Made by a program: the position numbers and the translations under genes. This document shows, in pieces, positions 1 through 9,185 of a stretch of 64,000 nucleotides of DNA (position 1 is the stretch's first letter; the number at the start of each line of letters is the position of its first letter). The notes below the pieces were generated by a model, which was given only the letters and a program-made list of their open reading frames with translations, searched no databases and had not been told where the DNA came from. This DNA comes from CATOSP01 sp965204715 (GTDB taxonomy: Bacteria; Chloroflexota; Dehalococcoidia; Lucifugimonadales; UBA3495), in the NCBI GenBank assembly GCA_965204715.1, contig OZ242009.1:744001-808000 (forward strand), in the 5' to 3' direction.

Positions 1-19
1 AAACCTGGGAGGAGAACGT

Positions 20-1423
20 ATGGGAGATAATGACATCGCATTGATGGCCCACCTGATGCGCAGGGCCGGATTCGGGGCCCGGTACGATGAGCTGGAGGAG
101 CGAGCCGCCAAGGGCTACGAGGCCACCGTGGAAGAGCTTCTTCACCCCGAAGACAACCCCGACGGGTTGGAACTGGACCTGGCCGAGCGCTACTTCATTG
201 AATGGAACCACCACACCAGGGGCCTTCCCGAGTATGTCGCCTGGCGGATGATCAATTCGCGGGCCGCCCTGTCGGAGAAGATGACCCTGTTCTGGCACGG
301 TATCCTCTGCACCGCGGACAGCAAGACTCAGAGCTACGTAACGTCCTACGCGGAACTGGAGATGTTCCGCCGCTGCGGGATGGGCAGCTTCCGGGACCTG
401 CTGGTAGAAATCTCCAGGGACCCGGCCATGATTTACTACCTGGACAACTGCCTCAGCCACAAAGAAGCCATCAACGAGAACTACGGCCGCGAGTTGCTGG
501 AATTGTTCTCGATGGGCGTGGGCATGGACGGCAAGTTCAACTACACCGAGGATGACGTAAAGGAGTGCGCCCGGGCCTTCACCGGCTGGACCATCGCCAA
601 CGGCATCCCCGGCCAGCCATACGGCCGCTACGAGGCGAGATTCGTCTATAACCCTGCCGACCACGACGAGGGCGAGAAGACCTTCCTGGGCGAGACCGGC
701 AACTTCAACGGCGAAGACGTTATCGACATCATCTGCAAACAGCCGGCCACGGCGCGGTTCCTCTCCCGCCACCTGTACCGGTACTTCGTCGCCGACGATG
801 TCCAGGTCCCGTCGTGGATGGACACCCCGCCGCCGGACCCGGAGACCATCAAGATGTTGGAGGACGAGTACTTCCGGTCCAACTACAACATCCGCTCCAT
901 GCTGCGGGTGCTTCTCAACTCCGACGCCTTCAAGAATGCCCGATTCTCCCGGATCAAGAGCCCTATCGAGACGGTCATCGGCACGCTGCGGCTGGCCGGA
1001 GACTGGACATCCCCCAAGCCGGGGTTCGAGTGGATATTCGACGAGATGAAGTACATGGGGCAGGAGATATTCAATCCACCCTCGGTCGAAGGCTGGCACA
1101 CCGGGCAGGAGTGGATCGACGGCGGCACGCTGGTCCACCGGATCAACTTCACCGCCGAGTTCGTGGCCAACCTGGACCAACCCGGCATCCGGGATATAGT
1201 CTCCAGGCTGGCATCGAGCGGCCCCACCATAACCGGGGAGCAATTGGTGGAAGATTGTCTGCGGTACATGGGGCACTATGAATTGTCCGAAGAAAACCAC
1301 CGGATGCTCATAAACCAGGCGAGTAAGGATGGCGACATGGACACTAGCTCCAGGGACTTCCCGGAGCGGGTGACCAAGACCATGCAAATGATCGTGTCAA
1401 CCAAGGAATACCTGTACGCCTAG
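20..1423 (+). CDS. DUF1800 family protein
   Basis: This 467-residue protein matches the DUF1800 family by its overall pattern: an N-terminal HLMRRAGFG-type motif (here AHLMRRAGFGA near residue 10), an internal LSEKMTLFWHGI segment, the NENYGRELLELFSMGV block around residue 150, and a late PPSVEGWHTGQEW motif. Family members are bacterial proteins of unknown biochemistry that usually sit directly upstream of a DUF1501 gene, as here, where the next gene starts 48 bases later. The ATG at 20 follows a good GGGAGGAG ribosome site. There is no obvious signal peptide. The pair is probably co-transcribed and works in one process, but what that process is cannot be read from the sequence. Confidence 0.88.
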   Translation: MGDNDIALMAHLMRRAGFGARYDELEERAAKGYEATVEELLHPEDNPDGLELDLAERYFIEWNHHTRGLPEYVAWRMINSRAALSEKMTLFWHGILCTADSKTQSYVTSYAELEMFRRCGMGSFRDLLVEISRDPAMIYYLDNCLSHKEAINENYGRELLELFSMGVGMDGKFNYTEDDVKECARAFTGWTIANGIPGQPYGRYEARFVYNPADHDEGEKTFLGETGNFNGEDVIDIICKQPATARFLSRHLYRYFVADDVQVPSWMDTPPPDPETIKMLEDEYFRSNYNIRSMLRVLLNSDAFKNARFSRIKSPIETVIGTLRLAGDWTSPKPGFEWIFDEMKYMGQEIFNPPSVEGWHTGQEWIDGGTLVHRINFTAEFVANLDQPGIRDIVSRLASSGPTITGEQLVEDCLRYMGHYELSEENHRMLINQASKDGDMDTSSRDFPERVTKTMQMIVSTKEYLYA

Positions 1424-1471
1424 CCGGCATGTCCGGCTGGACCATGAACCACAATTCGGAAGGAGAAAGGC

Positions 1472-2608
1472 ATGACGTCCAATAAGAAAGACCCGGTGCT
1501 GGTGGTATTGCAGATGTCTGGGGCCTACGACGCGGTCAACACCATCATCCCCTACAACGATCCCCTTTACGCCGATTACCGCCCGGTATTGAAGGTGGCC
1601 CCGGAAGACGTGCTGCACATCAATGACCAGGTCGGGTTCCATCCGGCGATGAAGCCGATGAAGGACCTGTATGACCAGGGCAAGGTTGCCGTCATCCAGG
1701 GAATCGGCTATCCCAACCCCATCCGCTCTCATTTCCGCTCGATGGACATCTGGCACACCGCCGAGCCGGACAAAATGGGAACGGAAGGCTGGCTGGGCAA
1801 GGCCGTCCGCGACCTGGACCCGAACAAGGAAAACGTCCTGACCGCCGTCAGCTTCGGCCGCGGCCTGCCCAGGGCGCTGGCCCTGCCCGGCGTCTCGGTG
1901 GCCTCGGTAGGCGACCTGGACACCTACGGCGTATTGACCGGAATCGACGGCGAAGACCAGCGGTTGGAAGCCCTGGATATATTCGCCCGTATGTATTCCC
2001 CGCTCATCGGCTCCGGCCCGGCCAACGATTACCTCTCCCAGACCGGCCTGGACGCGCTCAAGGGCGCGGACATCCTCAACACGGCCCCGCTGACCTATTC
2101 TTCCAGCGTCGAGTACGGCGGCAGCCCCTTCGCCCAGTGGGTCAAGAACATCTCCCAGGTGCATCTCGCCGAGTTCGGCACCAGGGTTCTTTACACCGGC
2201 CTGAACCCCGGCGCATTCGACACCCACGCCAACCAGAACATCGCCTTCCCCAAGCTGTGGGGTGAGGTCACCGACGCGGTCAGCGACCTTTACGAAGACC
2301 TGAAGGAACACCACAAGAATGAGGAAGTGGTCATCCTCATGTTCACCGAGTTCGGCCGCCGGGTGCAGGAAAACGGTTCCGGCACCGACCACGGCTCCGG
2401 CAGCGTAGCCTTCGTCATCGGCGATGCGGTGAAGGGCGGCACATATGGCGAGTACCCGTCACTCGATCCGGGCAAGCTGGACGAGGGCGACCTGAAGTGG
2501 AACAATGACTTCCGCAGCACCTACGCCACTCTGCTGGACAAGTGGATGGGCCTGGACGACAAGGAAATCCTCGGCGGAAGCTACGAGCAGTTCGACTTCA
2601 TCCGTTAG
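1472..2608 (+). CDS. DUF1501 family protein
   Basis: This 378-residue protein is DUF1501-like (sulfatase/alkaline-phosphatase-fold relatives). Visible family features are the N-terminal PVLVVLQMSGAYDAVNT motif, the IQGIGYPNPIRSHFRSMDIWHTA block near residue 75, the NPGAFDTHANQN motif near residue 250, and the C-terminal LMFTEFGRRVQENGSGTDHG block, which carries the Asp/His-type residues. Unlike many relatives it lacks a Tat signal, starting directly at the core domain; the ATG at 1472 has a GGAGAAAGG site upstream. It pairs with the DUF1800 gene just before it, a combination seen widely in environmental bacteria. Metal-dependent hydrolase activity is a fold-based guess only. Confidence 0.88.
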   Translation: MTSNKKDPVLVVLQMSGAYDAVNTIIPYNDPLYADYRPVLKVAPEDVLHINDQVGFHPAMKPMKDLYDQGKVAVIQGIGYPNPIRSHFRSMDIWHTAEPDKMGTEGWLGKAVRDLDPNKENVLTAVSFGRGLPRALALPGVSVASVGDLDTYGVLTGIDGEDQRLEALDIFARMYSPLIGSGPANDYLSQTGLDALKGADILNTAPLTYSSSVEYGGSPFAQWVKNISQVHLAEFGTRVLYTGLNPGAFDTHANQNIAFPKLWGEVTDAVSDLYEDLKEHHKNEEVVILMFTEFGRRVQENGSGTDHGSGSVAFVIGDAVKGGTYGEYPSLDPGKLDEGDLKWNNDFRSTYATLLDKWMGLDDKEILGGSYEQFDFIR

Positions 2609-2619
2609 ATACTACTTTA

Positions 2620-2647
2620 GCAGGGGCGCAAACCGTTGCGCCCCTGC
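2620..2647 (+). other. 12-bp GC-rich hairpin after DUF1501 gene
   Basis: A perfect 12-bp stem with a 4-base loop begins 12 bases after the DUF1501 stop codon. No T-run follows it, so it is not a canonical intrinsic terminator; it could protect the transcript 3' end or help factor-dependent termination. Confidence 0.45.
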
Positions 2648-2703
2648 CGCATACCGGCCACGAGAGCCGGTGCCCCCGAAATAATAGACCCTGGTGAGGA
2701 GCA

Positions 2704-3738
2704 ATGGTTACTGAGATTGCGCCGGTAACTTTCCAATACAGTCATACCATCGGCCGGCAGGAAGTCCGCAGCGGAAACGGGTTCTTCAACCCGGTGGCCA
2801 TAACCCATGATGCGGATAACCTCATGTACGTCTTGAGCCGGGGCACCGAGACCCCGGCATTCTACCCATGCAAGCGGGTCACCGTGTTTTCGGTTGACGA
2901 AGAGTTTGTCCGGGACTTTGGGCACAAGTTCCATCCCCATGAGGCCGTCCCCTCCGCTCCCGACGGCGGCTTCATGTGGCCCACGTCGGTTGCCATCGAC
3001 AGCGAGGGCAAGGTCTACGTGGCCGACGAATGGCTCCAGCGGATCACCATCTTCGACCATGACGGCAACTGCCTGGGCAGTTGGGGCCAGCCGGGCAGCG
3101 GCGACGGCGAGTTCGACCGCCCATCCGGGCTGGCTTTCGGCAAGGATGACAACCTGTACATGGTGGACAGCCGCAACTCCCGGGTCCAGGTGTTCACCAA
3201 AGACGGCAAATTCATCCGCAAGTGGGGTTCCCTCGGCGACGGCGACGGCCAATTCAACATGCCCTGGGGCATCGAGATTGACCACAACGGCGACGTGTAC
3301 GTGGCCGACTGGCGCAACGACCGGGTCCAGAAATTCACCGCTGAAGGCCAGTTCCTGATGAAGTTCGGGACTTCTGGCAGCGGCGACGGCGAGTTCAACC
3401 GTCCCACGGGCGTTGCGGTGGACAAGGACGGGACCATCTACGTGGCCGACTTCAAGAACGACCGGCTACAGGTGTTCCACCCCGACGGGACCTTCGCCGC
3501 GAAACTGACCGGCGAGGCCACCCTTTCCAGTTGGGGACGGGAGCGGGTGGAGTTGGACCCAACCATCATGCGAGGCCGTGAAATTGCCCAAGGCCTCCAG
3601 GAAAGGGAGAAGGTCTTCGCGGGTCCGGTTGCGGTTGACGTGGACGACGAAAACCGGGTCTTCGTCACCGAGGTGGCCCGCCACCGGGTACAGGTCTTTC
3701 AAAAGCAGTCGGCCATCTTCCAGGGCGGCCTGCTGTAA
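2704..3738 (+). CDS. NHL-repeat beta-propeller protein
   Basis: This 344-residue protein carries a run of NHL repeats, each with the pattern (F/S)-x-GSGDGEFxxPxGxAxDxxGxxYVADxxNxRVQxF. At least five copies are visible between residues 35 and 270, plus a degenerate C-terminal one (GPVAVDVDDENRVFVTEVARHRVQVF), so it should fold as a six-bladed propeller. There is no convincing signal peptide. NHL propellers bind proteins, peptides or RNA; this one has no fused catalytic domain, so its partner is unknown. The ATG at 2704 is preceded by GAGGAG, and a strong terminator follows the gene. Confidence 0.88.
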   Translation: MVTEIAPVTFQYSHTIGRQEVRSGNGFFNPVAITHDADNLMYVLSRGTETPAFYPCKRVTVFSVDEEFVRDFGHKFHPHEAVPSAPDGGFMWPTSVAIDSEGKVYVADEWLQRITIFDHDGNCLGSWGQPGSGDGEFDRPSGLAFGKDDNLYMVDSRNSRVQVFTKDGKFIRKWGSLGDGDGQFNMPWGIEIDHNGDVYVADWRNDRVQKFTAEGQFLMKFGTSGSGDGEFNRPTGVAVDKDGTIYVADFKNDRLQVFHPDGTFAAKLTGEATLSSWGRERVELDPTIMRGREIAQGLQEREKVFAGPVAVDVDDENRVFVTEVARHRVQVFQKQSAIFQGGLL

Positions 3739-3778
3739 CTCCCTTCCAACACTTGCAATGGTCTGCAAGGTAGAAGGG

Positions 3779-3820
3779 ACATGCCCCGGACACTCTCCAG
3801 CGTCCGGGGCATGTCTTTTT
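3779..3820 (+). terminator. Rho-independent terminator after NHL gene
   Basis: A perfect 13-bp stem (arms 3779-3791 and 3802-3814) with a 10-base loop is followed by a CTTTTTT tract. It closes the transcript of the NHL gene. Confidence 0.9.
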
Positions 3821-3939
3821 TCCTGGGGTTATATACCTGATTGCACCGCCGGCCCAATCGCTTGTTTTTTTATCGTCCCCGCCCCAATGCTCCCCACCCC
3901 AGCAGCTTGACGGATAGAAGTCCCCTGTACCGAAGCGTA

Positions 3940-4326
3940 ATGTATCAGTTCAATGGTATTGACACCTTCGAACTCCTGGCGTGGCTGGGCGTTCTCATCT
4001 TCACCTACCTGATATTGTCCTGGCTTGCAGGCATAGCCACAGGAATTTACTCCGCAAACCGCATGGTCAACGTCAGCGCCGGTCCGCTGGTGATTGCCGG
4101 AATCGTGGCCCTGGTTACCCGGCTTGTATGCCGAGGAACGGAAGCAACCGCGGCCAATTTCTGGCACGGGACCAAGAGAAGGTCTGACAGCACAGATAAG
4201 GATCCGGTTGACTTGGCGTTTCGGGACTCGCTGCACCGTCAGCAGGATTCCGTTGGCCACTTCCTACGGGCCAGAGCTTTGCAATTCTTTCGTGCCGGAA
4301 TCAGGGTTGACACGCGAAATCTGTGA
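3940..4326 (+). CDS. Possible small membrane protein, unknown
   Basis: A 128-residue reading frame from ATG 3940 begins MYQFNGIDTFELLAWLGVL and holds two convincing hydrophobic segments (about residues 8-33 and 43-62). The second half is Arg/Gln-rich and does not look like ordinary protein. The pyrG promoter overlaps its last codons, so the true gene may be a shorter or frameshifted membrane protein. No clear ribosome site precedes the ATG. The 716-base gap between the NHL gene and pyrG otherwise holds only the terminator and the promoter. Confidence 0.35.
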   Translation: MYQFNGIDTFELLAWLGVLIFTYLILSWLAGIATGIYSANRMVNVSAGPLVIAGIVALVTRLVCRGTEATAANFWHGTKRRSDSTDKDPVDLAFRDSLHRQQDSVGHFLRARALQFFRAGIRVDTRNL

Positions 4327-4336
4327 TGCTTATAAT
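4307..4336 (+). promoter_or_regulatory. Consensus sigma-70 promoter for pyrG
   Basis: A perfect TTGACA (4307-4312) and a perfect TATAAT (4331-4336) are separated by 18 bases. Transcription would start near 4343, leaving a ~110-base leader before the pyrG ATG. Confidence 0.75.
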
Positions 4337-4454
4337 CAACTGACCCCATAGCGTCGGCTACGACACCGTTTCCCGCCTTCTTTATCACTTTCAGGCACCC
4401 GCATTTCCCCGATGCGCACACGCACTGCCGGACGGTCTATTTTGGCGTTGGCAC

Positions 4455-6173
4455 ATGGCCACTAAGTATATCTTCGTCACCGGCGGAGTCGTCAGTTCCA
4501 TCGGCAAAGGGATCAGCGTCGCCTCTATTGGCCGCATCCTGAAGAGCCGCGGTCTTTCCGTGTCGGTGGTCAAGCTCGATCCATACCTCAACGTAGATCC
4601 CGGCACCATGTCCCCGTACCAGCATGGCGAGGTCTTTGTCACCAATGACGGCGGCGAGACCGACCTGGACCTGGGCCATTACGAGCGGTTCATCGACGTG
4701 GAACTGACCCGCTCATCCAACCTTACTGCCGGAGACGTATATTCGACTCTCATAGCCAAGGAACGGCGGGGCGACTTCCTGGGAGGCACCATTCAAGCCG
4801 TTCCCCATGTTACTGCCGTCATCAAGGAACGCATCACCAGCCTCGCCGACGAGCAGGATGTAGACGTGGTAGTCGTCGAGGTGGGCGGCACGGTCGGAGA
4901 CATAGAGGGGTTGCCCTTCCTGGAAGCCATCCGCCAGATCCGCAATGACATTGGACGGGACAACGTCTTCTACATCCACCTGACCCTGCTGCCCTATCTG
5001 ACCGCGGCCCAGGAGCTGAAGACCAAGCCGACACAGCACAGTGTCAAGGAGTTACGCTCCATCGGAATCCAGCCCGATGCTATCCTGTGCCGGAGCGAAC
5101 ATCCTGTCCCGGACTCCATCCGGCAGAAGATATCCTCATTCTGCGACGTGCCGGAACGCGCGGTCATACCCTTGATCACGGTGGACAACGTGTACGAGGT
5201 GCCCATCATCCTTGAGGAGGCGGGCCTTGGGGACATAATCACCGAGTCCCTGGGACTGACGGGCCTTGCCTGCGACATGGGAGGCTGGGCGGCGATGGTC
5301 TCGCGGATGAAGGAGCTACAGGACACCGTATCCATTGCCCTGGTGGGCAAGTACGTCGAGTATCCTGACTCCTACATATCGGTCCGGGAAGCGTTGCGCC
5401 ACGCCGGTCTCAACCACGGCCTGTCGGTGGAGATAGAGTGGGTGCACTCGGAAGATGTGGAGAAATACGGGCCGGACAGGTTCCTCGGCAGCGCCAACGG
5501 GATCGTGGTACCTGGGGGATTTGGCCCCCGGGGCGTCGAGGGAATGGTTGACACCGTCCGCTATGCCCGCGAACACCAGGTGCCGTATCTGGGTCTCTGC
5601 CTTGGGCTCCAGGTGATGGTCATCGAGTGGGCCAGGAACATTCTGAACATGGAAGGGGCCAACTCCTCGGAGCTTGACCCAGAGACGCCCTATCCCGTGG
5701 TGGACATCATGCCCGAGCAGCGGGACGTTACCGCCAAGGGCGGCACGATGCGCCTAGGGTGCTATCCCTGCCGGCCCATTGCCGGGACCCAGACCATGAA
5801 CGCCTACACATCGAACAACGGAGCCTCTGTGTGGTGGGGAGCCGGAGACACTATAGATGGTCCTGCTCCCGGTGAACCCGTGGTCAACGAGCGTCACCGC
5901 CACCGATTCGAGTTGAATAACGCCTACCGCGAGTCCCTGGAAAGCTCCGGCCTCATCTTTGGCGGGCTTTCCCCCGACGGCAAGCTGGTAGAGGCGGGGG
6001 AGGTCCGGGACCATCCTTTCATGGTTGGCGTCCAGTTTCACCCGGAGTTCCGCTCCCGTCCCAACCGTCCCCATCCTCTCTTCGACCGGTTCATTGATGT
6101 GTCCAAACAGACAATCCGGGAGGGGGAACAGCGCCCGCTGCCATTGCAATTAGACCACTTCTCGTCTCCATAG
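4455..6173 (+). CDS. pyrG: CTP synthase
   Basis: CTP synthase makes CTP from UTP using ATP and glutamine, the last step of pyrimidine nucleotide synthesis. The 572-residue protein is somewhat longer than the usual ~540. The N-terminal synthetase domain starts KYIFVTGGVVSSIGKGI with its P-loop and includes HGEVFVTNDGGETDLDLGHY. The C-terminal class I glutamine amidotransferase domain has the nucleophile Cys at about residue 382 in GLCLGLQ and the His/Glu pair at about 529/531 in QFHPEF. It has its own strong promoter and is followed 62 bases later by the aldolase gene. Confidence 0.97.
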   Translation: MATKYIFVTGGVVSSIGKGISVASIGRILKSRGLSVSVVKLDPYLNVDPGTMSPYQHGEVFVTNDGGETDLDLGHYERFIDVELTRSSNLTAGDVYSTLIAKERRGDFLGGTIQAVPHVTAVIKERITSLADEQDVDVVVVEVGGTVGDIEGLPFLEAIRQIRNDIGRDNVFYIHLTLLPYLTAAQELKTKPTQHSVKELRSIGIQPDAILCRSEHPVPDSIRQKISSFCDVPERAVIPLITVDNVYEVPIILEEAGLGDIITESLGLTGLACDMGGWAAMVSRMKELQDTVSIALVGKYVEYPDSYISVREALRHAGLNHGLSVEIEWVHSEDVEKYGPDRFLGSANGIVVPGGFGPRGVEGMVDTVRYAREHQVPYLGLCLGLQVMVIEWARNILNMEGANSSELDPETPYPVVDIMPEQRDVTAKGGTMRLGCYPCRPIAGTQTMNAYTSNNGASVWWGAGDTIDGPAPGEPVVNERHRHRFELNNAYRESLESSGLIFGGLSPDGKLVEAGEVRDHPFMVGVQFHPEFRSRPNRPHPLFDRFIDVSKQTIREGEQRPLPLQLDHFSSP

Positions 6174-6235
6174 GAATCAGAGTATGAGGACTCCCACTCC
6201 CTTGAGGGAGAGGGGATGTATAAGGTGGTGATCAA

Positions 6236-6895
6236 GTGAGACTCTTCTTGGACACGGCGAACATTCAGGAAATCCGCGACGGCGCACGCCTCGGCGTCAT
6301 CAGCGGCGTGACTACCAATCCCTCCCTAGCAGCAACCGAGGGCATCGGCGACCGGGAGAGCTACAAGACCGCCGTGCAGGAAATCGCCGACATTGTTGAC
6401 GGGCCGATTTCCATAGAGGTGGTCAGCACAGATTCCGCCGGCATGGTCGCCGAGGGTCGGGAGATCGCCGAGTGGATTCCTGAGCCGTGGGTCAAGATCC
6501 CCTCCACCATCGACGGCTTCGAGGCCATCTCCACCCTGTCCAAGGACGGCATCAAAGTCAACCAAACCCTGTGCTTCTCCATCAACCAAGCACTGCTGGG
6601 CGCGCAGGCGGGGTCTACGGTAGTAAGCCCATTCATTGGCCGGTTGGACGACATAGGCCATGAGGGCATAGAACTGGTGGCTGAAATAGTGGACCTGTTC
6701 GAGAAGCACCACATCGAGACCCAAGTGCTGGCAGCCAGCATCCGCCACACCCTCCACTGCACCATGGCGGCCCAAGCCGGCGCTCACATTGCCACCATAC
6801 CCTACCGTGTGATGCTGCAGATGGTCCAGCACCCGCTGACCGACGCCGGGTTGGACCGGTTCATATCCGACTGGAAGAAGGCGGGCGGAAGCTAG
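6236..6895 (+). CDS. fsa: Transaldolase-like fructose-6-phosphate aldolase
   Basis: This 219-residue protein belongs to the short transaldolase/FSA (TalC) family, class I aldolases acting in sugar-phosphate metabolism. It begins MRLFLDTANIQEIRDGARLG and contains GVTTNPSL. The Schiff-base lysine is at about residue 87 in VKIPST, with KVNQTLCFSINQALLGAQAG following. The GTG start at 6236 is supported by an AAGGTGGTG ribosome site, and length matches the family exactly. Whether it acts as transaldolase or as fructose-6-phosphate aldolase cannot be told from sequence alone. It lies between pyrG and rho, all on the same strand. Confidence 0.92.
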   Translation: MRLFLDTANIQEIRDGARLGVISGVTTNPSLAATEGIGDRESYKTAVQEIADIVDGPISIEVVSTDSAGMVAEGREIAEWIPEPWVKIPSTIDGFEAISTLSKDGIKVNQTLCFSINQALLGAQAGSTVVSPFIGRLDDIGHEGIELVAEIVDLFEKHHIETQVLAASIRHTLHCTMAAQAGAHIATIPYRVMLQMVQHPLTDAGLDRFISDWKKAGGS

Positions 6896-6978
6896 GCGCA
6901 CTCAATTCCAATCCAGAATCTCTCCGCCCCATCGGAAACGGGGATTACGGGGGATTGCACAGAAATCTTGAGGAGATC

Positions 6979-8271
6979 ATGGTAACTACCACACAGCGAA
7001 TCGTAGACGTCAAGGAACTGGGCGCAAAAAGCAAGGACGAGCTTCTGGTCGTGGCCCACGATATGGGCATGGCCGATGGCACAGCCCTGGACAACATGCG
7101 CCGGGAGGAACTGCTCCAGCGCATGTACCAGACCGCGTCGTCCCAGCAGTCTCTCCATTCCTCGGGCATTCTGGAGACGATGGACGAGGGCTACGGCTTC
7201 CTGCGCCAGATCACCTCATACCCGCCTGCGGGGGACGTTTATATCTCCCAGTCCCAGATACGCCGGTTCGGGTTGCGCACCGGCGACTACGTCAACGGCC
7301 AGGTGCGCCCGCCCAAGGAAGGGGAACGCTACTTCGGTCTGGTGCGCGTTGAGAAGGTCAACGATCTGCCCACGGACCAGATCAACTCTCGCTACCGCTC
7401 CCAGTTCGAGCGGCTCACGCCCATCTTCCCGGAAAAGCAGATAGTCCTGGAAACGGAACGCAGCAACCTTGCCTCTCGCATGGTGGACCTCTTCGCCCCC
7501 ATCGGCCTGGGGCAGCGGGGCCTCATTGTCTCCCCGCCCAAGGCCGGTAAGACCACCATGCTGAAGCACATCGCTCAAGGCGTTTCCGTCAACTGCCCCG
7601 AGGCCAAGCTGATGGTCGTCCTCATCGGGGAGAGACCCGAGGAAGTCACCGACATGCGCCGTGCCGTGAAGGGAGATGTCTTTGCTTCCACCTTCGACGA
7701 CAACGTGGAAGACCAGTGCCGCGCCGGGGAACTGGCCCTGGAGCGGGCCAAGCGGTTGGTTGAATTCGGCAACGACGTGGTGATACTGCTAGACAGCATC
7801 ACCCGCCTCACCCGGGCCTACAACCTGGCCGTCCCCTCCAGCGGGCGCACCCTCTCGGGCGGCATCGACCCGGTGGCCCTCTACCCGCCCAAGAAGTTCA
7901 TCGGCGCGGCCCGGAACATAGAGGAAGGAGGCAGCCTGACCATCATTGCCAACTGCCTGGTAGACACCGGCAGCCGCATGGACGAGGTGATCTACGAGGA
8001 GTTCAAGGGCACCGGCAACATGGAACTGCACCTGGACCGGCGCCTGGCGGAGCGGCGCTACTTCCCGGCAGTGGACATCCTCCGCAGCGGCACCCGCCGC
8101 GAAGAGCTGCTCTTCAGCGAGGAGACAATGAAACAGATATGGCTGCTCCGCCGCATGGTCAGCCTGGTCTCCAACGATGGTTCCGCCAGCGCTACCGAGC
8201 GCGTCCTTGAACGCTTGGCCAAGACGGCCAACAACCGCGAGTTCCTGACTAACCTCAACAAGGAAGTGTAG
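6979..8271 (+). CDS. rho: Transcription termination factor Rho
   Basis: Rho is the hexameric RNA helicase that ends transcription at rut sites. The 430-residue protein has an N-terminal Rho_N helical segment (to ~50), a cold-shock-like RNA-binding domain beginning SGILETMDEGYGFLR with GDVYISQSQIRRFGLR, and a RecA-like ATPase domain with P-loop SPPKAGKTTM near residue 186 and Walker B VVILLDSITRLTRAYN near 267. The arginine-rich R-loop region GRTLSGGIDP is present. The ATG at 6979, preceded by GAGGAG, is preferred to an upstream in-frame TTG at 6955. A weak AT-rich terminator follows the gene. Confidence 0.96.
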   Translation: MVTTTQRIVDVKELGAKSKDELLVVAHDMGMADGTALDNMRREELLQRMYQTASSQQSLHSSGILETMDEGYGFLRQITSYPPAGDVYISQSQIRRFGLRTGDYVNGQVRPPKEGERYFGLVRVEKVNDLPTDQINSRYRSQFERLTPIFPEKQIVLETERSNLASRMVDLFAPIGLGQRGLIVSPPKAGKTTMLKHIAQGVSVNCPEAKLMVVLIGERPEEVTDMRRAVKGDVFASTFDDNVEDQCRAGELALERAKRLVEFGNDVVILLDSITRLTRAYNLAVPSSGRTLSGGIDPVALYPPKKFIGAARNIEEGGSLTIIANCLVDTGSRMDEVIYEEFKGTGNMELHLDRRLAERRYFPAVDILRSGTRREELLFSEETMKQIWLLRRMVSLVSNDGSASATERVLERLAKTANNREFLTNLNKEV

Positions 8272-8402
8272 GGGCTATCCTCAACGGGCGTTCCGTTCGA
8301 CCAGAAAAAGCACAGGGCTACACGCACGACTTCTACGAAAGGTTGAGACAAATCCCCTCTTGCCAAAGTGAGGTTGGAGGGATTCCCGTTAAACTCTCCT
8401 AA

Positions 8403-8433
8403 AAGATTATGTCAATAATCTTGAATCTTTTTT
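8403..8433 (+). terminator. AT-rich terminator after rho
   Basis: An 8-bp stem AAGATTAT/ATAATCTT with a GTCA loop is followed shortly by six T residues. It is modest but well placed 130 bases after the rho stop. Confidence 0.5.
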
Positions 8434-8449
8434 AGAAGTCTATTATTAT
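8421..8449 (+). promoter_or_regulatory. Putative sigma-70 promoter of secreted-protein gene
   Basis: TTGAAT (8421-8426) and TATTAT (8444-8449) are spaced by exactly 17 bases in an unusually AT-rich patch. It would start transcription about 57 bases upstream of the GTG at 8513. Confidence 0.5.
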
Positions 8450-8512
8450 CGGCGCCAGAGTGGGATACCCGGTACGAGTCTCCTCTGGGTGCGGGGAGCA
8501 GGAGGTGCGGTG

Positions 8513-9091
8513 GTGAGAGGGAAACTCGCGAGAATCGCGGTCATGCTGGCAGTTCTCGCAGTGGCGGCATCTACTCTAGGAGCCATGCCGAGTCAGGCTC
8601 TGCCCGAGCAGGAAGGGCCGTCCCTGCCTTACGGCCCCGATGTTTTCGCCGGCTCAGTCCCGGTCCAGAAAGTGACCTCTCCGGGCGGGACGATGCTGTT
8701 TGCCTGCATCAGCGATTGCGGGGTGCATAAGAGTAAGCGCGTACTCACCAACCATGATGGGACTTTCGACGGACTGACGGTGCATCAGCCAGGACGGTCG
8801 CTGGCGGGGCATCCGGTACGGTTCTTCCTGGCCAACGAACACGGGCATATCGAGGCAGACGAGCAGGTGGGATTCCAGGGCGCTACGGAACGGCATAGTT
8901 TGGACCTCCGGTTTGCCGGGCCGGTGCCCTTTCGGCCATCTTTGACGACTCCATCCGCGACCCCCGTTCCGCCCGCAGCGGGGGACACTATAGTGGCCGC
9001 AGTGCCGCGGTGGGTGCTGATCATGGGTGTGCTGACGTTCCTCAGCGGTGTGACGCTAGTGCTGCGGGCGCGGCGTAGAGAGGCAACCTAG
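8513..9091 (+). CDS. Secreted, C-terminally anchored protein of unknown function
   Basis: A 192-residue protein with a clear N-terminal signal peptide (MRGKLARIAVMLAVLAVAAS, cleavage probably after PSQA near residue 29), a ~120-residue extracellular domain, a Pro/Thr-rich stretch near 145-160 and a C-terminal transmembrane helix ending in the basic RARRREAT. It therefore sits outside the cell on a C-terminal anchor, with no LPxTG sorting motif. Two cysteines (FACISDCG) could form a disulfide. I do not recognise the domain. The GTG start is chosen because GGAGG lies 7 bases before it; a longer in-frame GTG at 8489 lacks one. It has its own promoter and terminator, so it is a single-gene unit. 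Confidence 0.65.
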   Translation: MRGKLARIAVMLAVLAVAASTLGAMPSQALPEQEGPSLPYGPDVFAGSVPVQKVTSPGGTMLFACISDCGVHKSKRVLTNHDGTFDGLTVHQPGRSLAGHPVRFFLANEHGHIEADEQVGFQGATERHSLDLRFAGPVPFRPSLTTPSATPVPPAAGDTIVAAVPRWVLIMGVLTFLSGVTLVLRARRREAT

Positions 9092-9135
9092 CAGAGTCAC
9101 CGGCCCCGTTGCGACTAGGGAGTTTCGGAGGCTTG

Positions 9136-9170
9136 AAAGTCCCACTGTGCAAAAGGGGACTTTTCTTTAG
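9136..9170 (+). terminator. Intrinsic terminator
   Basis: An 8-bp AAAGTCCC/GGGACTTT stem (9136-9143, 9156-9163) is followed by TTCTTT. It is read as the terminator of the secreted-protein gene and faces the converging gene at 9186-9869. Confidence 0.7.
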
Positions 9171-9185
9171 CCTCTGCGCTGGAGG

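Noticed and set aside
1397..2392. Long minus-strand reading frame opposite DUF1501 gene
   Set aside because: It is the GC-driven shadow of the plus-strand gene, with Val/Gly/Asp-rich content and no recognisable motif.
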